DNA of 64,000 nucleotides from Bradyrhizobium diazoefficiens (GCF_018131015.1 NZ_JAFCJJ010000001.1:248001-312000), one strand, 5' to 3'. Shown: positions 24,050 to 32,481, counted from the stretch's first letter. Notes: generated from the sequence alone by a model not told the origin. Made by a program: numbers and translations.

Positions 24050-25147
24050 ATGAGAAAAGTCGGCGTCGGAATCATCGGCTGCGGTGTCATCAGCACCGCC
24101 TACCTCAAGGCGGCGCAGCGCTTTCCGGCCATGGAGGTGAGGGCGCTGGCGGACATGCGCAGCGATGCCGCGGAGCGGCAGGGCGCCGCCTTCAACCTGC
24201 CGGCGATGCGGGTCGATCAGCTGCTGAAGCGCGACGACGTCGAGATCGTCGTCAATCTCACCGTGCCGCTCGCCCACACCGACGTCAGTCTCGCGGTGCT
24301 GAATGCCGGCAAGCATGTCCATTCCGAGAAGCCGCTCGGCATCAACGTCGCGGAAGCCCGCAAGGTGATGGAGCTTGCCGCGCAGAAGGGCCTTCGCGTC
24401 GGCTGCGCGCCCGACACGTTCCTCGGCGGCGGCCACCAGACCGCGCGCAAGCTGATCGACGACGGGGCGATCGGCACGCCGGTGGCCGGCAGCGCCTTCT
24501 TCGGCTGTCCCGGCCATGAGCGCTGGCATCCGGCGCCGGGCTTCTATTATTTGCGCGGCGGCGGGCCGATGCTCGACATGGGCCCGTACTACATCACCGA
24601 TCTCGTGCAGTTGCTCGGTCCGGTCGCCAGCGTGATGGGCTCGACCGCGCGGCCGAAATCCGAGCGGGTGGTGACCAGCCAGCCGATGAACGGCGCGCTG
24701 ATCCCGGTCGAGGTCGCGACCCATGTCGCGGGCACCCTCGAGTTCGAGAGCGGGGCGGTCGTCTCGATCGCGATGAGCTTCGATGTACCAAAACACCGGC
24801 ACGCGCCGATCGAGATCTATGGCGACAAGGGCAGCATGCTGGTGCCGGACCCGAACCGCTTTGGCGGCGAGGTGCAGATCGCGAAGACCGGCGGCGAATG
24901 GGAGGTCGTGCCGTTGACCCACGGTCATGTCGAAGGCGAGTTCCGCTCCATCGGCGTCGCCGACATGGCCTCCGCGATCCTGAACAACCGGCCGCATCGG
25001 GCCAGCGGCGCGCTGGCCTTCCACGTGCTGGAGGTGATGGAGGCATTCCAGACCTCGGCCGACGAAGGGCGGCGCGTCAGGATCGAGAACCGCGTCGAGC
25101 GACCGGCGATGCTGCCGGCCGGACGTGAAACCGGACAGATCGACTGA
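24050..25147 (+). CDS. Gfo/Idh/MocA family oxidoreductase
   Basis: A 365-residue NAD(P)-dependent dehydrogenase, probably acting on a sugar, inositol or sugar acid. N-terminal Rossmann domain with VGIIGCGVIS, then the family hallmark EKPLG (about 98-102), and a C-terminal domain with GGGPMLDMGPYYITDL. The His and Asp in the latter are the usual catalytic positions in this family. Good ribosome site (GGGAGAACA). It sits in the sugar ABC operon, so it should act on what the transporter imports. Confidence 0.9.
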   Translation: MRKVGVGIIGCGVISTAYLKAAQRFPAMEVRALADMRSDAAERQGAAFNLPAMRVDQLLKRDDVEIVVNLTVPLAHTDVSLAVLNAGKHVHSEKPLGINVAEARKVMELAAQKGLRVGCAPDTFLGGGHQTARKLIDDGAIGTPVAGSAFFGCPGHERWHPAPGFYYLRGGGPMLDMGPYYITDLVQLLGPVASVMGSTARPKSERVVTSQPMNGALIPVEVATHVAGTLEFESGAVVSIAMSFDVPKHRHAPIEIYGDKGSMLVPDPNRFGGEVQIAKTGGEWEVVPLTHGHVEGEFRSIGVADMASAILNNRPHRASGALAFHVLEVMEAFQTSADEGRRVRIENRVERPAMLPAGRETGQID

Positions 25148-25157
25148 GGGAATGACC

Positions 25158-25802
25158 ATGCGCAAGGCAATGATTGTTTGGGGGGGCTGGCCGGGACACG
25201 ATCCCGATCTCTGTGCCTCGATGATCCGCACCTGGCTGAAGGCGGAAGGCTTTGAGGTTCGGATCGAGACGACGACGGAGGCATTCGGCGATCCCTCCGT
25301 CCATGATCTGTCGCTGATCATCCCGATCTACACCATGTCGAAGATCGAGAAGGCGGACGCGCTCAATCTCTGCGCGGCGGTGCGCAGCGGCGTCGGGCTC
25401 GCCGGCCATCATGGCGGGATGTGCGATGCCTTCCGCGACTCCGTCGACTATCAGTTCCTGTGTGGCGGACAATGGGTCGCGCACCCCGGCAACATCATCG
25501 ACTACAAGGTCGACGTGACGAAGCCGGACGATCCCGTCATGAAGGGCCTGAACAGCTTCGAGCATCGTTCGGAGCAGTACTACATGCACGTCGACCCCGC
25601 CATCGAGGTGCTGGCGACGACGACGTTTACCGGCGAGCACGCGCCCTGGATCGACGGCGTGGTGATGCCCGTCGTTTGGAAGAAGCGCTATGGCGCGGGC
25701 AGGGTGTTCTATTCCTCGCTCGGCCACCGCGCCTACGAGCTCGACGTTCCCGAGATCAGGACGCTGATGACCCGCGGCATGCTGTGGGCGGCGCGCGAAT
25801 GA
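25158..25802 (+). CDS. ThuA-like protein
   Basis: A 214-residue protein of the ThuA (trehalose utilisation) family, a class-I glutamine amidotransferase-like fold. It begins MRKAMIVWGGWPGHDPD, and includes GVGLAGHHGGMCDAF at the nucleophile-elbow position, where no Cys nucleophile is obvious, and YHRAYELDVPEIR near the end. ATG 25,158 is preferred to 25,152 because GAGGGA lies 6 bases before it. In rhizobia thuAB supports trehalose or related disaccharide oxidation, and pairing with a Gfo/Idh enzyme recalls ThuB. Whether the substrate is trehalose, maltitol or another sugar is not shown. Its stop overlaps the LacI ATG. Confidence 0.85.
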   Translation: MRKAMIVWGGWPGHDPDLCASMIRTWLKAEGFEVRIETTTEAFGDPSVHDLSLIIPIYTMSKIEKADALNLCAAVRSGVGLAGHHGGMCDAFRDSVDYQFLCGGQWVAHPGNIIDYKVDVTKPDDPVMKGLNSFEHRSEQYYMHVDPAIEVLATTTFTGEHAPWIDGVVMPVVWKKRYGAGRVFYSSLGHRAYELDVPEIRTLMTRGMLWAARE

Positions 25803-26848
25803 CGGCTGCCGCGCCACAGCAGGTCGCTCGCGCCACGCTCGAGGACGTCGCGCGCGCGGCGGGCGTTTCGCTAGCCACCGTGGATCGCGTCGTCAACCGG
25901 CGCGACGGCGTACGGGCCAAGACGGTCGCGCGCGTCGAGGCTGCGGTCGCCAAGCTCGGCTACCGCGCGGACGTTGCGGCGGCGCGACTCGCGCGCGGGC
26001 AGAGCTTTCGCTTCGCCTTCGTGCTGCCGACCGGCAGCAACAGCTTCATGACCAATCTGACCGAGCAGGTCCAGCGCACGGCGGAATGGCTTGCCGGTCA
26101 GCGCGGCTTCATCGACATCCTCCATGTCGACGTGTTCGATCCGGACGTGCTGGCGAGCGCGCTGGAGGGCCTGTCGCCGGCCTATCAGGGGGTCGCGGTC
26201 ATCGCGCTCGATCACCCCAGGGTGCGCGCGGCGATCGACGAGCTCGCAGCGCGCGGGGTCGTTGTGGTGACCCTGGTGTCGGACGCGCCGAGCTCGCGCC
26301 GGCTCCATTTCGTCGGCATCGACAATCCCGCCGCGGGGCGGACCGCGGCGACATTGATGGGGCGTTTCCTCGCCGGCCAGCAGGGGACAGTGGCAGTGAT
26401 CGCAGGCTCGCTGGCGCTGCGCGATCATACCGAGCGGCACTATGGCTTCCACCAGATCCTCTCCAGCGAATATCCGAACCTGACCGCGTTGCCGGCCCTG
26501 GAGGGCCGCGACGACAGCGAGCGCACGCGGGAGCTCACCGCCGCGCTGCTTTCGCGCCATGCCGATCTGCGCGGCATCTACTGCTGCGGCGCCGGCAACC
26601 GCGGCATCGCCGATGCGCTCGAAGCCTCGGGCCGCGCGCGCGACGTGGTCTGGATCACCCATGAGCTGACGCAGTACACGCGGCGGTTCCTGGTCCACGG
26701 CACGCTCGATGCCATCATCAACCAGGATCCCGGCCACGAGGCGCGCTCTGCGGCCCGCGTCCTGCTCGCGCACTGCTCGGGCGAGCCCATCAGCCCCGAC
26801 CAGGAGCGCATCCGCATCGACATTTTCTTGCGGGACAACCTGCCGTAG
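25799..26848 (+). CDS. LacI family transcriptional regulator
   Basis: A 349-residue regulator. The N-terminal HTH (about 12-60) is ATLEDVARAAGVSLATVDRVVN, followed by a periplasmic-binding-protein-like effector domain (FRFAFVLPTGSNSFM...). The TVDRV recognition helix is of the less common Asp type, as in other sugar-alcohol regulators with type-I binding domains (BKR-type). It is translationally coupled to thuA and probably represses or activates the whole sugar ABC operon in response to the imported sugar or a product. No palindromic operator typical of LacI was identified upstream of 20,977. Confidence 0.92.
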   Translation: MTAAAPQQVARATLEDVARAAGVSLATVDRVVNRRDGVRAKTVARVEAAVAKLGYRADVAAARLARGQSFRFAFVLPTGSNSFMTNLTEQVQRTAEWLAGQRGFIDILHVDVFDPDVLASALEGLSPAYQGVAVIALDHPRVRAAIDELAARGVVVVTLVSDAPSSRRLHFVGIDNPAAGRTAATLMGRFLAGQQGTVAVIAGSLALRDHTERHYGFHQILSSEYPNLTALPALEGRDDSERTRELTAALLSRHADLRGIYCCGAGNRGIADALEASGRARDVVWITHELTQYTRRFLVHGTLDAIINQDPGHEARSAARVLLAHCSGEPISPDQERIRIDIFLRDNLP

Positions 26849-26863
26849 GGGCGGGCGGCCGGC

Positions 26864-27346
26864 TCATGCGCTGTAAACGTCGAAATCGAGATCGATATTG
26901 CGGTCCGCGGCGAATTGCAGGATGTCAGCGGGAACTGAGAAACCCTGATTTCTGCTCTCGAGCGAAAGACCAAAGCTCAAGCGAACTCGTGCTCCCTCCG
27001 GAAGCTGTTTCCAGACGGAGGGGGCTTGAGGAAAGCGGGCTATAAGCGTCCTGACCGCTTCCGTAACGTCCCATTCATCGGTCTCTTCCGATCTCAACTG
27101 GACCTTCCACGAGCCGAATTTGGCGATACCTGGGCGCACTGTGTGTAGAGTTGGCAAGCCTTTGGTTTGAGAGCTTGTCGGCTCGACTAGCAAGAGACGA
27201 GTGACATCATCCGGGACAAGATCGTCGGCCCGGATGATGAGCGAAATCGAGAACCAGGAGATTGGCCCTCCAAACCATACTGTCCCGGGAGGGGCGTCTG
27301 CTGCTGGCTTCGGAAATGGTCGCTTCATCGCTTGCTTATAAAGCAC
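26864..27346 (-). CDS. DUF4279 protein
   Basis: A 160-residue soluble protein with the DUF4279 pattern: ISWFSISLIIRADDLVPDDVTRLLLVEPT near the N-terminus, and GSWKVQLRSEET in the middle. The start may be GTG 27,346 or ATG 27,328. The DNA is visibly poorer in GC than the neighbouring genes, suggesting later acquisition. It sits between the sugar operon and dusA on the opposite strand. The family is widespread and has no known biochemical function. Confidence 0.75.
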   Translation of the reverse strand: MLYKQAMKRPFPKPAADAPPGTVWFGGPISWFSISLIIRADDLVPDDVTRLLLVEPTSSQTKGLPTLHTVRPGIAKFGSWKVQLRSEETDEWDVTEAVRTLIARFPQAPSVWKQLPEGARVRLSFGLSLESRNQGFSVPADILQFAADRNIDLDFDVYSA

Positions 27347-27534
27347 GGACAGATTGAGTACATGAGGTCTGTTCGCGTCGAGCGAACCAGCATGGTGGCA
27401 GATGGTAGCAACCCGCTCGCAAGAACCGGTTCGGTAACCCCACCATGAGCGGATTGGGACTCAAAGAACCAATGAAATCAGTATAGATACGTTGCCGTGT
27501 CTTCCTGGGATTGGACCGACAGAGAGACCGTTAG

Positions 27535-28530
27535 GTGACTGAAAAGACTTGGAAATTTAGCGTGGCCCCGATGATGGACTGGACCGACCGGCATTGCCGC
27601 GTGTTCCACCGTCACCTGACGCGGCGGGCGCTGCTCTACACGGAGATGCTGACGACGGGCGCCATCATTCATGGCGACCGGGAGCGGCTGCTCGGGTTCG
27701 ATGCGATCGAGCATCCGGTGGCGCTTCAGCTCGGCGGCTCGGACCCGCGCGACCTCGCAGAGGCCGCGCGGATCGGCGAGGCGTTTGGCTATGACGAGAT
27801 CGATCTCAATGTCGGCTGCCCCTCCGATCGCGTGAAGGACGGCCGCTTCGGCGCCTGCCTGATGGCGGAGCCGGAGCTCGTGGCGCGTTGCGTCGAGGCG
27901 ATGAAGCGCGCGGTCGCCGTGCCCGTCACGGTGAAGTGCCGCATCGGCATCGACGACCAGGATCCGGAAATCTCGCTCGACACGCTCGCGCGCGCGGTGG
28001 TGGCTGCGGGCTGCGATACGCTGACCGTGCATGCCCGAAAAGCCTGGCTCAATGGGCTCTCGCCGAAGGAGAACCGCGACATCCCGCCGCTCGACTATGA
28101 TCGCGTCTACCGGCTCAAGCGCGCGATGCCGAACGTGCCGATCATCATCAATGGCGGCATTCCGAGTGTGGAGGCGGCGAGGGCGCATCTTGCCCATGTC
28201 GACGGCGTCATGCTCGGCCGCGCCGCCTATCAGGAGCCGTGGCGGCTTTTGACCGTCGATCGCGACATCTTCGGCGAAGCGCCGCCGCACGCGACCATGC
28301 AGGACGCGCTCGAGGCGATGATGCCCTATATCGAGGCGCAGCTCGCACGGGGAACGCGGCTGCACGCCATCACGCGCCACTTCGTCGGCGCCTTCCACGC
28401 GGTGCCCGGCGCACGCGCCTTTCGCCGCCATCTTGCCGAGCAGGGCGTGAAGCCGGGGGCGGGCATCGACGTGCTGCGCGAGGCGATCGCGCGCGTCGGT
28501 GCGCGGGCACCGGCCGAGGTCGCAGCGTAA
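27535..28530 (+). CDS. dusA: tRNA-dihydrouridine synthase A
   Basis: A 331-residue FMN-dependent enzyme that reduces uridine to dihydrouridine in the D-loop of tRNA. The hallmark FSVAPMMDWTDRHCR begins it, then DEIDLNVGCPSDRV with the catalytic Cys (Cys in VGCPS), KCRIGID, HARKAWLNGLSPKENR with the active-site His-Lys pair, and INGGIPS for flavin binding. The DusA-type hallmark LNGLSPKENR assigns it to subfamily A. It starts at GTG 27,535. A housekeeping gene amid accessory ones. Confidence 0.96.
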   Translation: MTEKTWKFSVAPMMDWTDRHCRVFHRHLTRRALLYTEMLTTGAIIHGDRERLLGFDAIEHPVALQLGGSDPRDLAEAARIGEAFGYDEIDLNVGCPSDRVKDGRFGACLMAEPELVARCVEAMKRAVAVPVTVKCRIGIDDQDPEISLDTLARAVVAAGCDTLTVHARKAWLNGLSPKENRDIPPLDYDRVYRLKRAMPNVPIIINGGIPSVEAARAHLAHVDGVMLGRAAYQEPWRLLTVDRDIFGEAPPHATMQDALEAMMPYIEAQLARGTRLHAITRHFVGAFHAVPGARAFRRHLAEQGVKPGAGIDVLREAIARVGARAPAEVAA

Positions 28531-28681
28531 GCCGGGGCGGGGCGGCTTAACCGAAATGGGGCTGCCGGTTCGCCCAATTCTTTCCCTTTCTCCGCCCCGC
28601 TTCGAGCGCGTTTCCTGAACACGATGCGGCCATTGAGAACCTCGCGCGCCCCAGGTGCGCTGCAGGGAGGCCCGCTGCGTC

Positions 28682-29440
28682 GTGGAGCAACCGTCGCGAC
28701 CCCAACGGTGGAAACAGCGCAAACTGCGCCGCACGTTTGCTGTTGCCACCATCGTCGCCCCGGTGGTGCTGATGCCTGAAATGAGCTTTGCCGAGGGCTT
28801 GCTGGATTTCCTGTTCCGCGGCGGTCAAAAGCAGCAGGCCCCGATCCTGGGCAATCTCTTCAACGACAATCCGCAGCCTCCGCCGCCGCGGCCGGCCGCC
28901 GCAAGCGGGGGGCCGGCTTTTTGCGTGCGGAGCTGCGACGGAAAATATTTTCCGCTGATGCGCGGCGCTGCGACGCCGGCACAAATGTGCCAGGCGTTCT
29001 GTCCGGCCAGCCCGACCAAGGTCTTCTTCGGCTCCAGCATCGAGGGTGCCCGCGCCGCGAGCGGCGAACGCTACGCAGACAGCGAGAACGCCTTCGCCTA
29101 TCGCAAGGCGCTGCGCGCCGACTGCACCTGCAATGGCCACAGTCCCGGCGGTCTCATGCCCATCGATCTGGCGATGGACGGCTCGCTGCGCTCGGGTGAC
29201 GTGCTCGCCAGCACCGACGGCCTCGTCGCCTATTCCGGCATACGGGTCGGCAACGACCAGACCCCCGATATGACCCCGGTTGCGTCTTTCCCGGGCCTGA
29301 CGCCGGAGGTGCGGGCCCGGTTGACCGACATGAAGGTCGCGCCGGCACGCGCCGACATGGCGGCAACTGCCGAAGGGGCACGCACCGCGCTTCCGGCGAC
29401 GCCGCCCGCGCCGAAGCCGGTGCCCGCGCGCGACAAGTAA
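28682..29440 (+). CDS. DUF2865 secreted protein
   Basis: A 252-residue protein with a signal peptide after a charged N-terminus (LRRTFAVATIVAPVVLMPEMSFA). The DUF2865 core is CVRSCDGKYFPLMRGAATPAQMCQAFCPASPTKVFFGSSI, with six Cys in total including CTCNG further on, consistent with a disulfide-rich periplasmic fold. Proline-rich linkers stand before and after it. The GTG at 28,682 is preferred to the GTG at 28,655 because GGGAGG stands 11 bases before it. This family is confined to alphaproteobacteria and has no known function. Confidence 0.8.
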   Translation: MEQPSRPQRWKQRKLRRTFAVATIVAPVVLMPEMSFAEGLLDFLFRGGQKQQAPILGNLFNDNPQPPPPRPAAASGGPAFCVRSCDGKYFPLMRGAATPAQMCQAFCPASPTKVFFGSSIEGARAASGERYADSENAFAYRKALRADCTCNGHSPGGLMPIDLAMDGSLRSGDVLASTDGLVAYSGIRVGNDQTPDMTPVASFPGLTPEVRARLTDMKVAPARADMAATAEGARTALPATPPAPKPVPARDK

Positions 29441-29483
29441 GAGCCGCTGCCTCATCCCCTTCAGCGCAAAACTTCGCCTTTTG

Positions 29484-29497
29484 TTGACCCTGATCAA
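29484..29497. promoter_or_regulatory. FixK/FNR box, TTGACCCTGATCAA
   Basis: A TTGA-N6-TCAA match 60 bases before the ATG at 29,558. It lies 16 kb from the main FixK-controlled island. Confidence 0.8.
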
Positions 29498-29557
29498 GGG
29501 TCGAGACGGCTGATCACGCGACGCTAAACCGATCACCATTCATCAGGAGATACCACC

Positions 29558-29842
29558 ATGGCAAGCTATGTGAAGCGTCTTGGTCTGCTCGTGGCCGCGG
29601 CCTTGTTCACCGCCGCTCCGTTGTCACTCAACGTCTCGTCGGCGAAGCTCCCATCGGTGGTCCTTGACAGCGCTGAAGCGAGAGTAGGGCGCCCACTAAC
29701 GCCGATGAGCGTGGCCGGCGTGAACCGCAGAGTGCATCGGCGCGCTTACTACGGCGCGGCCGCGGTGGGAGCGGCCGGCGCTTATGGCGCGTACGGTTAC
29801 CGGAGGACCTGCGGATATTATCCGTATCCGCCATGCTACTGA
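29558..29842 (+). CDS. Gly/Tyr-rich secreted protein, FixK-box controlled
   Basis: A 94-residue product with a signal peptide (LLVAAALFTAAPLSL, cleavage about 25-30), a middle stretch ending NRRVHRRAYYG, and a tail of Gly/Ala/Tyr repeats (AAAVGAAGAYGAYGY) ending CGYYPYPPCY. The paired Cys near the end may form a disulfide. Ribosome site CAGGAGA. Small Gly/Tyr-rich exported proteins of this kind are frequent in Bradyrhizobium and uncharacterised; a surface or cell-wall coat role is conceivable. The FixK box makes it a predicted low-oxygen product. Confidence 0.8.
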   Translation: MASYVKRLGLLVAAALFTAAPLSLNVSSAKLPSVVLDSAEARVGRPLTPMSVAGVNRRVHRRAYYGAAAVGAAGAYGAYGYRRTCGYYPYPPCY

Positions 29843-29849
29843 GGGCGCG

Positions 29850-29880
29850 CGAGGTTCGTCCAACACGACGGCGAACCTCG
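29850..29880. terminator. Hairpin between convergent genes
   Basis: CGAGGTTCG / CGAACCTCG, a 9-base-pair perfect stem with a 13-base loop, lies between the ends of the genes at 29,842 (plus) and 29,898 (minus). No T-run follows on either strand, so termination would be weak. Confidence 0.45.
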
Positions 29881-29897
29881 GCTCTCGAGATCTCGCC

Positions 29898-30455
29898 TCA
29901 ATCGACTGCGGTGCGAGAGCGGCGGTGGCTGCCTTGCAGCTCCGGATAGCCGGTGAGCATCAGCTTGTCGGCGCGCACGCCCCAGCTCTCGAGGCGGTCG
30001 AGGAAGCTCATGCCGAGCAGATTGGTCTTCATCTGGCCGCGCTGCACGACGAGGGCCGGCACCGATTTCTCGACGAGGTGGCCGACGGCGAGACGGTCGA
30101 GCGTGAGCCGCGCCGCCTTGGTGTGACCGCCCGCGGTCTCGAGGTCGACGTCATATTCGAGCATCTCGAGCGGCAGCCCGATTGCTTTCGCGGTTTCCCA
30201 GGTCAGCACCACGGAGGTCGCGCCGGTGTCGATCACCATCGGCGCGGTCACGCCGTTGATCCTGGCGCGCAGCGCGAATTCGCCGCCCTGGCCGCGCGCG
30301 ATCTGCACGGCAGGCGCGGGCGAAGCGGCGATCTGGGCGCGAATCATGTGCGAGACCTTGTTGCTCGCGCGCGCGATCTGGTCGGGATCGCCATAGGCGA
30401 CGACGGCGCCGGCGGTGCCGGCGAGCATGACGAGAACGAGCAGGAAGCGGATCAT
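29898..30455 (-). CDS. TIGR02281-type clan AA aspartic protease
   Basis: A 185-residue protein with an N-terminal signal anchor (FLLVLVMLAGTAGAVVAYG) and a retropepsin-like domain carrying the catalytic triad VIDTGAT. These are single-domain aspartic proteases (SplD/RC1339-type relatives) facing the periplasm; a dimer would be needed for activity. It lies 28 bases after the DUF1289 gene on the same strand, with a good ribosome site (CCGGAGGC). Confidence 0.85.
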   Translation of the reverse strand: MIRFLLVLVMLAGTAGAVVAYGDPDQIARASNKVSHMIRAQIAASPAPAVQIARGQGGEFALRARINGVTAPMVIDTGATSVVLTWETAKAIGLPLEMLEYDVDLETAGGHTKAARLTLDRLAVGHLVEKSVPALVVQRGQMKTNLLGMSFLDRLESWGVRADKLMLTGYPELQGSHRRSRTAVD

Positions 30456-30483
30456 CGCACGCCTCCGGACATGGGCGCGTTGG

Positions 30484-30687
30484 TCAGGTGCGTTTCGGCG
30501 CTGGCGCGATCGGCTGCAGACCGGCCTCCGCCATCCGGGCCGGCAACAGCGCCATGACCGCGAGCCGTTCCGCGCTCTCCATGGCGTGCCAGCGCGCGAT
30601 CTCCGGCAACGTGCGGCCGCAGCCGAAGCACAGCTTGGTCCTGGGGTCGATGATGCAGACGGCGACGCACGGCGTTTCCTGGCTCAT
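30484..30687 (-). CDS. DUF1289 Cys-rich protein
   Basis: A 67-residue protein with the DUF1289 core: CVAVC near the N-terminus and CFGCGRTLPEIARW; four Cys (7, 11, 20, 23) could bind one Zn or Fe-S. These short proteins are widespread in proteobacteria as predicted Fe-S-like proteins. It is co-oriented with the downstream aspartic protease. Confidence 0.85.
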   Translation of the reverse strand: MSQETPCVAVCIIDPRTKLCFGCGRTLPEIARWHAMESAERLAVMALLPARMAEAGLQPIAPAPKRT

Positions 30688-30731
30688 CAGGGCATAGTGA
30701 AGGATGATCGGGCAAGTCTGCAAGCATCCGG

Positions 30732-32327
30732 TTAAGAGCCCGTGCCCGCGCTCATGATCGGCTTGTGACGCGGCCGCCGCTTCTCGTCGGGCAATGCGAA
30801 ATTCTCCGGCTGGAGCGGCGGCGCGTCGTCCGAGAGCGGCGCCAGCGCGCTCATCACGCGCTCCGGCGGGAAGGTGACGATCACCTCGGTTCCGATCCGC
30901 AGCTTCGATTTCAGCGTGAACGTGCCGCCATGCAGGTCGATCAGGTTTTTCGCGATCGGCAGGCCGAGCCCTGCACCCTGTTCGGCCGACTTGATCGAGT
31001 TGGAGCCCTGGCCGAAGGAGGCGAGCACGACCGGGATCTCGTCCTCGGGGATGCCGGAGCCGGAATCCCGCACCGAGAGATACTGGCCGCCCGAGGCGGT
31101 CCAGCCGGCCTTGAGCCAGATCTCGCCGCCCTGCGGGGTGAACTTGATCGAGTTCGAAAGCAGATTGAGCACGACCTGGCGGATCGCGCGCTCGTCGGCC
31201 CACAGCCGCGGCATGTCGTGCTCGAACACCTCGTGGATGGTGATGCCGCGGCTCGAGGCACGCAGCTTCATCAGATGGTGGCAGTCGGCGACGACGCCGA
31301 CCAGCGACACCGCTTCCTCGTTCAATTCGTAGCGGCCGGCCTCGATCCGCGACAGGTCGAGAATCTCGTTGATGAGATTGAGCAGGTGCACGCCGGAATT
31401 ATGGATGTCGGCGGAATATTCCTTGTAGACCGGCACGGCATGGGCGCCGAAGATTTCGCTCTTCATCACCTCGGAGAAGCCGAGAATGGCGTTCAGCGGC
31501 GTGCGCAGCTCGTGGCTCATCTGCGCCAGGAAGCGCGATTTCGCGACGTTGGCGGCCTCGGCGCGATGACGGGCCTCGTCCGAGATCGCCTTGGCCTGTT
31601 CGAGCTCGCCGATCAGCGCGTCCTTCTCGGCGCGCGCCTCCAGCGTGGCGAAGGTCGAGGAGTGCAGGCGATGCGCCAGCAGCACGAAATAGCCTTCGGC
31701 CGCGAGCGCCACGGCCGCCAGGATGTAGTTGTCGAGCGAGCCGGTCACAACGAAGCTCAGGGCCATCGCGACCGCGACCGGCGCCGTGGCGGCGAGCGCT
31801 GCGATCGGCAAATTGGCGGCGAGCATGCTCGACACTGCGATCACCAGCAGCATCAGGAACATCATCAGCGTTTCCGTGACCATGTCGAGCACGGGATGGA
31901 TCAGGATCGCCATCCAGCACAGGCCATAGAGCAGGTCGAGCACGACGAAGCGGGTCCGCCAGGTGCGCGTCGCCGCGGGCGAGGCGGGCTCGGCGAGGAA
32001 GCGGCGGCAACTGCGGATCATCGCGGCATGGATGAGGATCATGCCGGCGGTCCAGGTCGCGGCCGGGATCGGCTGCATCCACACTGCGAACAGCGCGCCG
32101 GTGGCGACCACCAGCAGCAGCACGACATAGGAGGCCGACAGCCGGGTCTGGGCATATTGCCGCAGCAGCTCGGAGTCGAAGGCCGGCCGGGTTCCGCTGG
32201 TCGACGTTAACTTGTCGCGTGCCTCGCGCACCCGCTGCGCCGCCGCCCGCCGGCTGCTCGCAGACGGCGCAGCCACCGGCTCGGCCGGAAGCTGCACAAC
32301 CTCGGGCTTTTCAGCGGGTTTACTCAT
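30732..32327 (-). CDS. PleC/DivJ-like sensor histidine kinase
   Basis: A 531-residue inner-membrane kinase. A cytoplasmic N-tail (1-60) is followed by about six membrane helices (63-217), a short coiled linker (225-265), the HisKA box with phosphorylated His272 (FLAQMSHELRTPLNAILGFSEVMKSE) and an HATPase domain with N, G1 and G2 boxes (NLLSNSIKF, DSGSGIP, GAGLGLPI). The H-box resembles the PleC/DivJ/PdhS group that acts on DivK in the CtrA cell-cycle network. Its promoter carries a CtrA-type site at 32,428. The ATG at 32,327 was used because the longer frame (to 32,387) adds a non-coding-looking tail. No response regulator is adjacent, which is usual for this group. Confidence 0.85.
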   Translation of the reverse strand: MSKPAEKPEVVQLPAEPVAAPSASSRRAAAQRVREARDKLTSTSGTRPAFDSELLRQYAQTRLSASYVVLLLVVATGALFAVWMQPIPAATWTAGMILIHAAMIRSCRRFLAEPASPAATRTWRTRFVVLDLLYGLCWMAILIHPVLDMVTETLMMFLMLLVIAVSSMLAANLPIAALAATAPVAVAMALSFVVTGSLDNYILAAVALAAEGYFVLLAHRLHSSTFATLEARAEKDALIGELEQAKAISDEARHRAEAANVAKSRFLAQMSHELRTPLNAILGFSEVMKSEIFGAHAVPVYKEYSADIHNSGVHLLNLINEILDLSRIEAGRYELNEEAVSLVGVVADCHHLMKLRASSRGITIHEVFEHDMPRLWADERAIRQVVLNLLSNSIKFTPQGGEIWLKAGWTASGGQYLSVRDSGSGIPEDEIPVVLASFGQGSNSIKSAEQGAGLGLPIAKNLIDLHGGTFTLKSKLRIGTEVIVTFPPERVMSALAPLSDDAPPLQPENFALPDEKRRPRHKPIMSAGTGS

Positions 32328-32427
32328 CGCACAACAACAATTCCCGCCCGCGCGAGGCGGGCCTTCTGCATTCTCTATCTCTGGCAAGAAATCCTTAAGA
32401 GCTGACTTAAGGAGCTAAAGAATTACG

Positions 32428-32442
32428 TTAACCCGGAGTTAA
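32428..32442 (-). promoter_or_regulatory. CtrA-type box, TTAA-N7-TTAAC
   Basis: On the minus strand it reads TTAACTCCGGGTTAAC, exactly the CtrA consensus of two TTAA half-sites seven bases apart. It lies 101 bases before the kinase start. A nearby CCTTAAG-N6-CTTAAGG repeat at 32,393-32,412 has TTAA half-sites eight bases apart. The nhaD gene ends 40 bases away on the other side. Confidence 0.75.
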
Positions 32443-32481
32443 TTCGTCGGCGCTAGCGCCGTCCGCAACGAAGCCCGCCGG

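Noticed and set aside
30765-32210. Plus-strand frame of 481 codons across the histidine kinase
   Set aside because: Shadow of the kinase gene; composition is Arg/Gly/His-rich and no family is seen.
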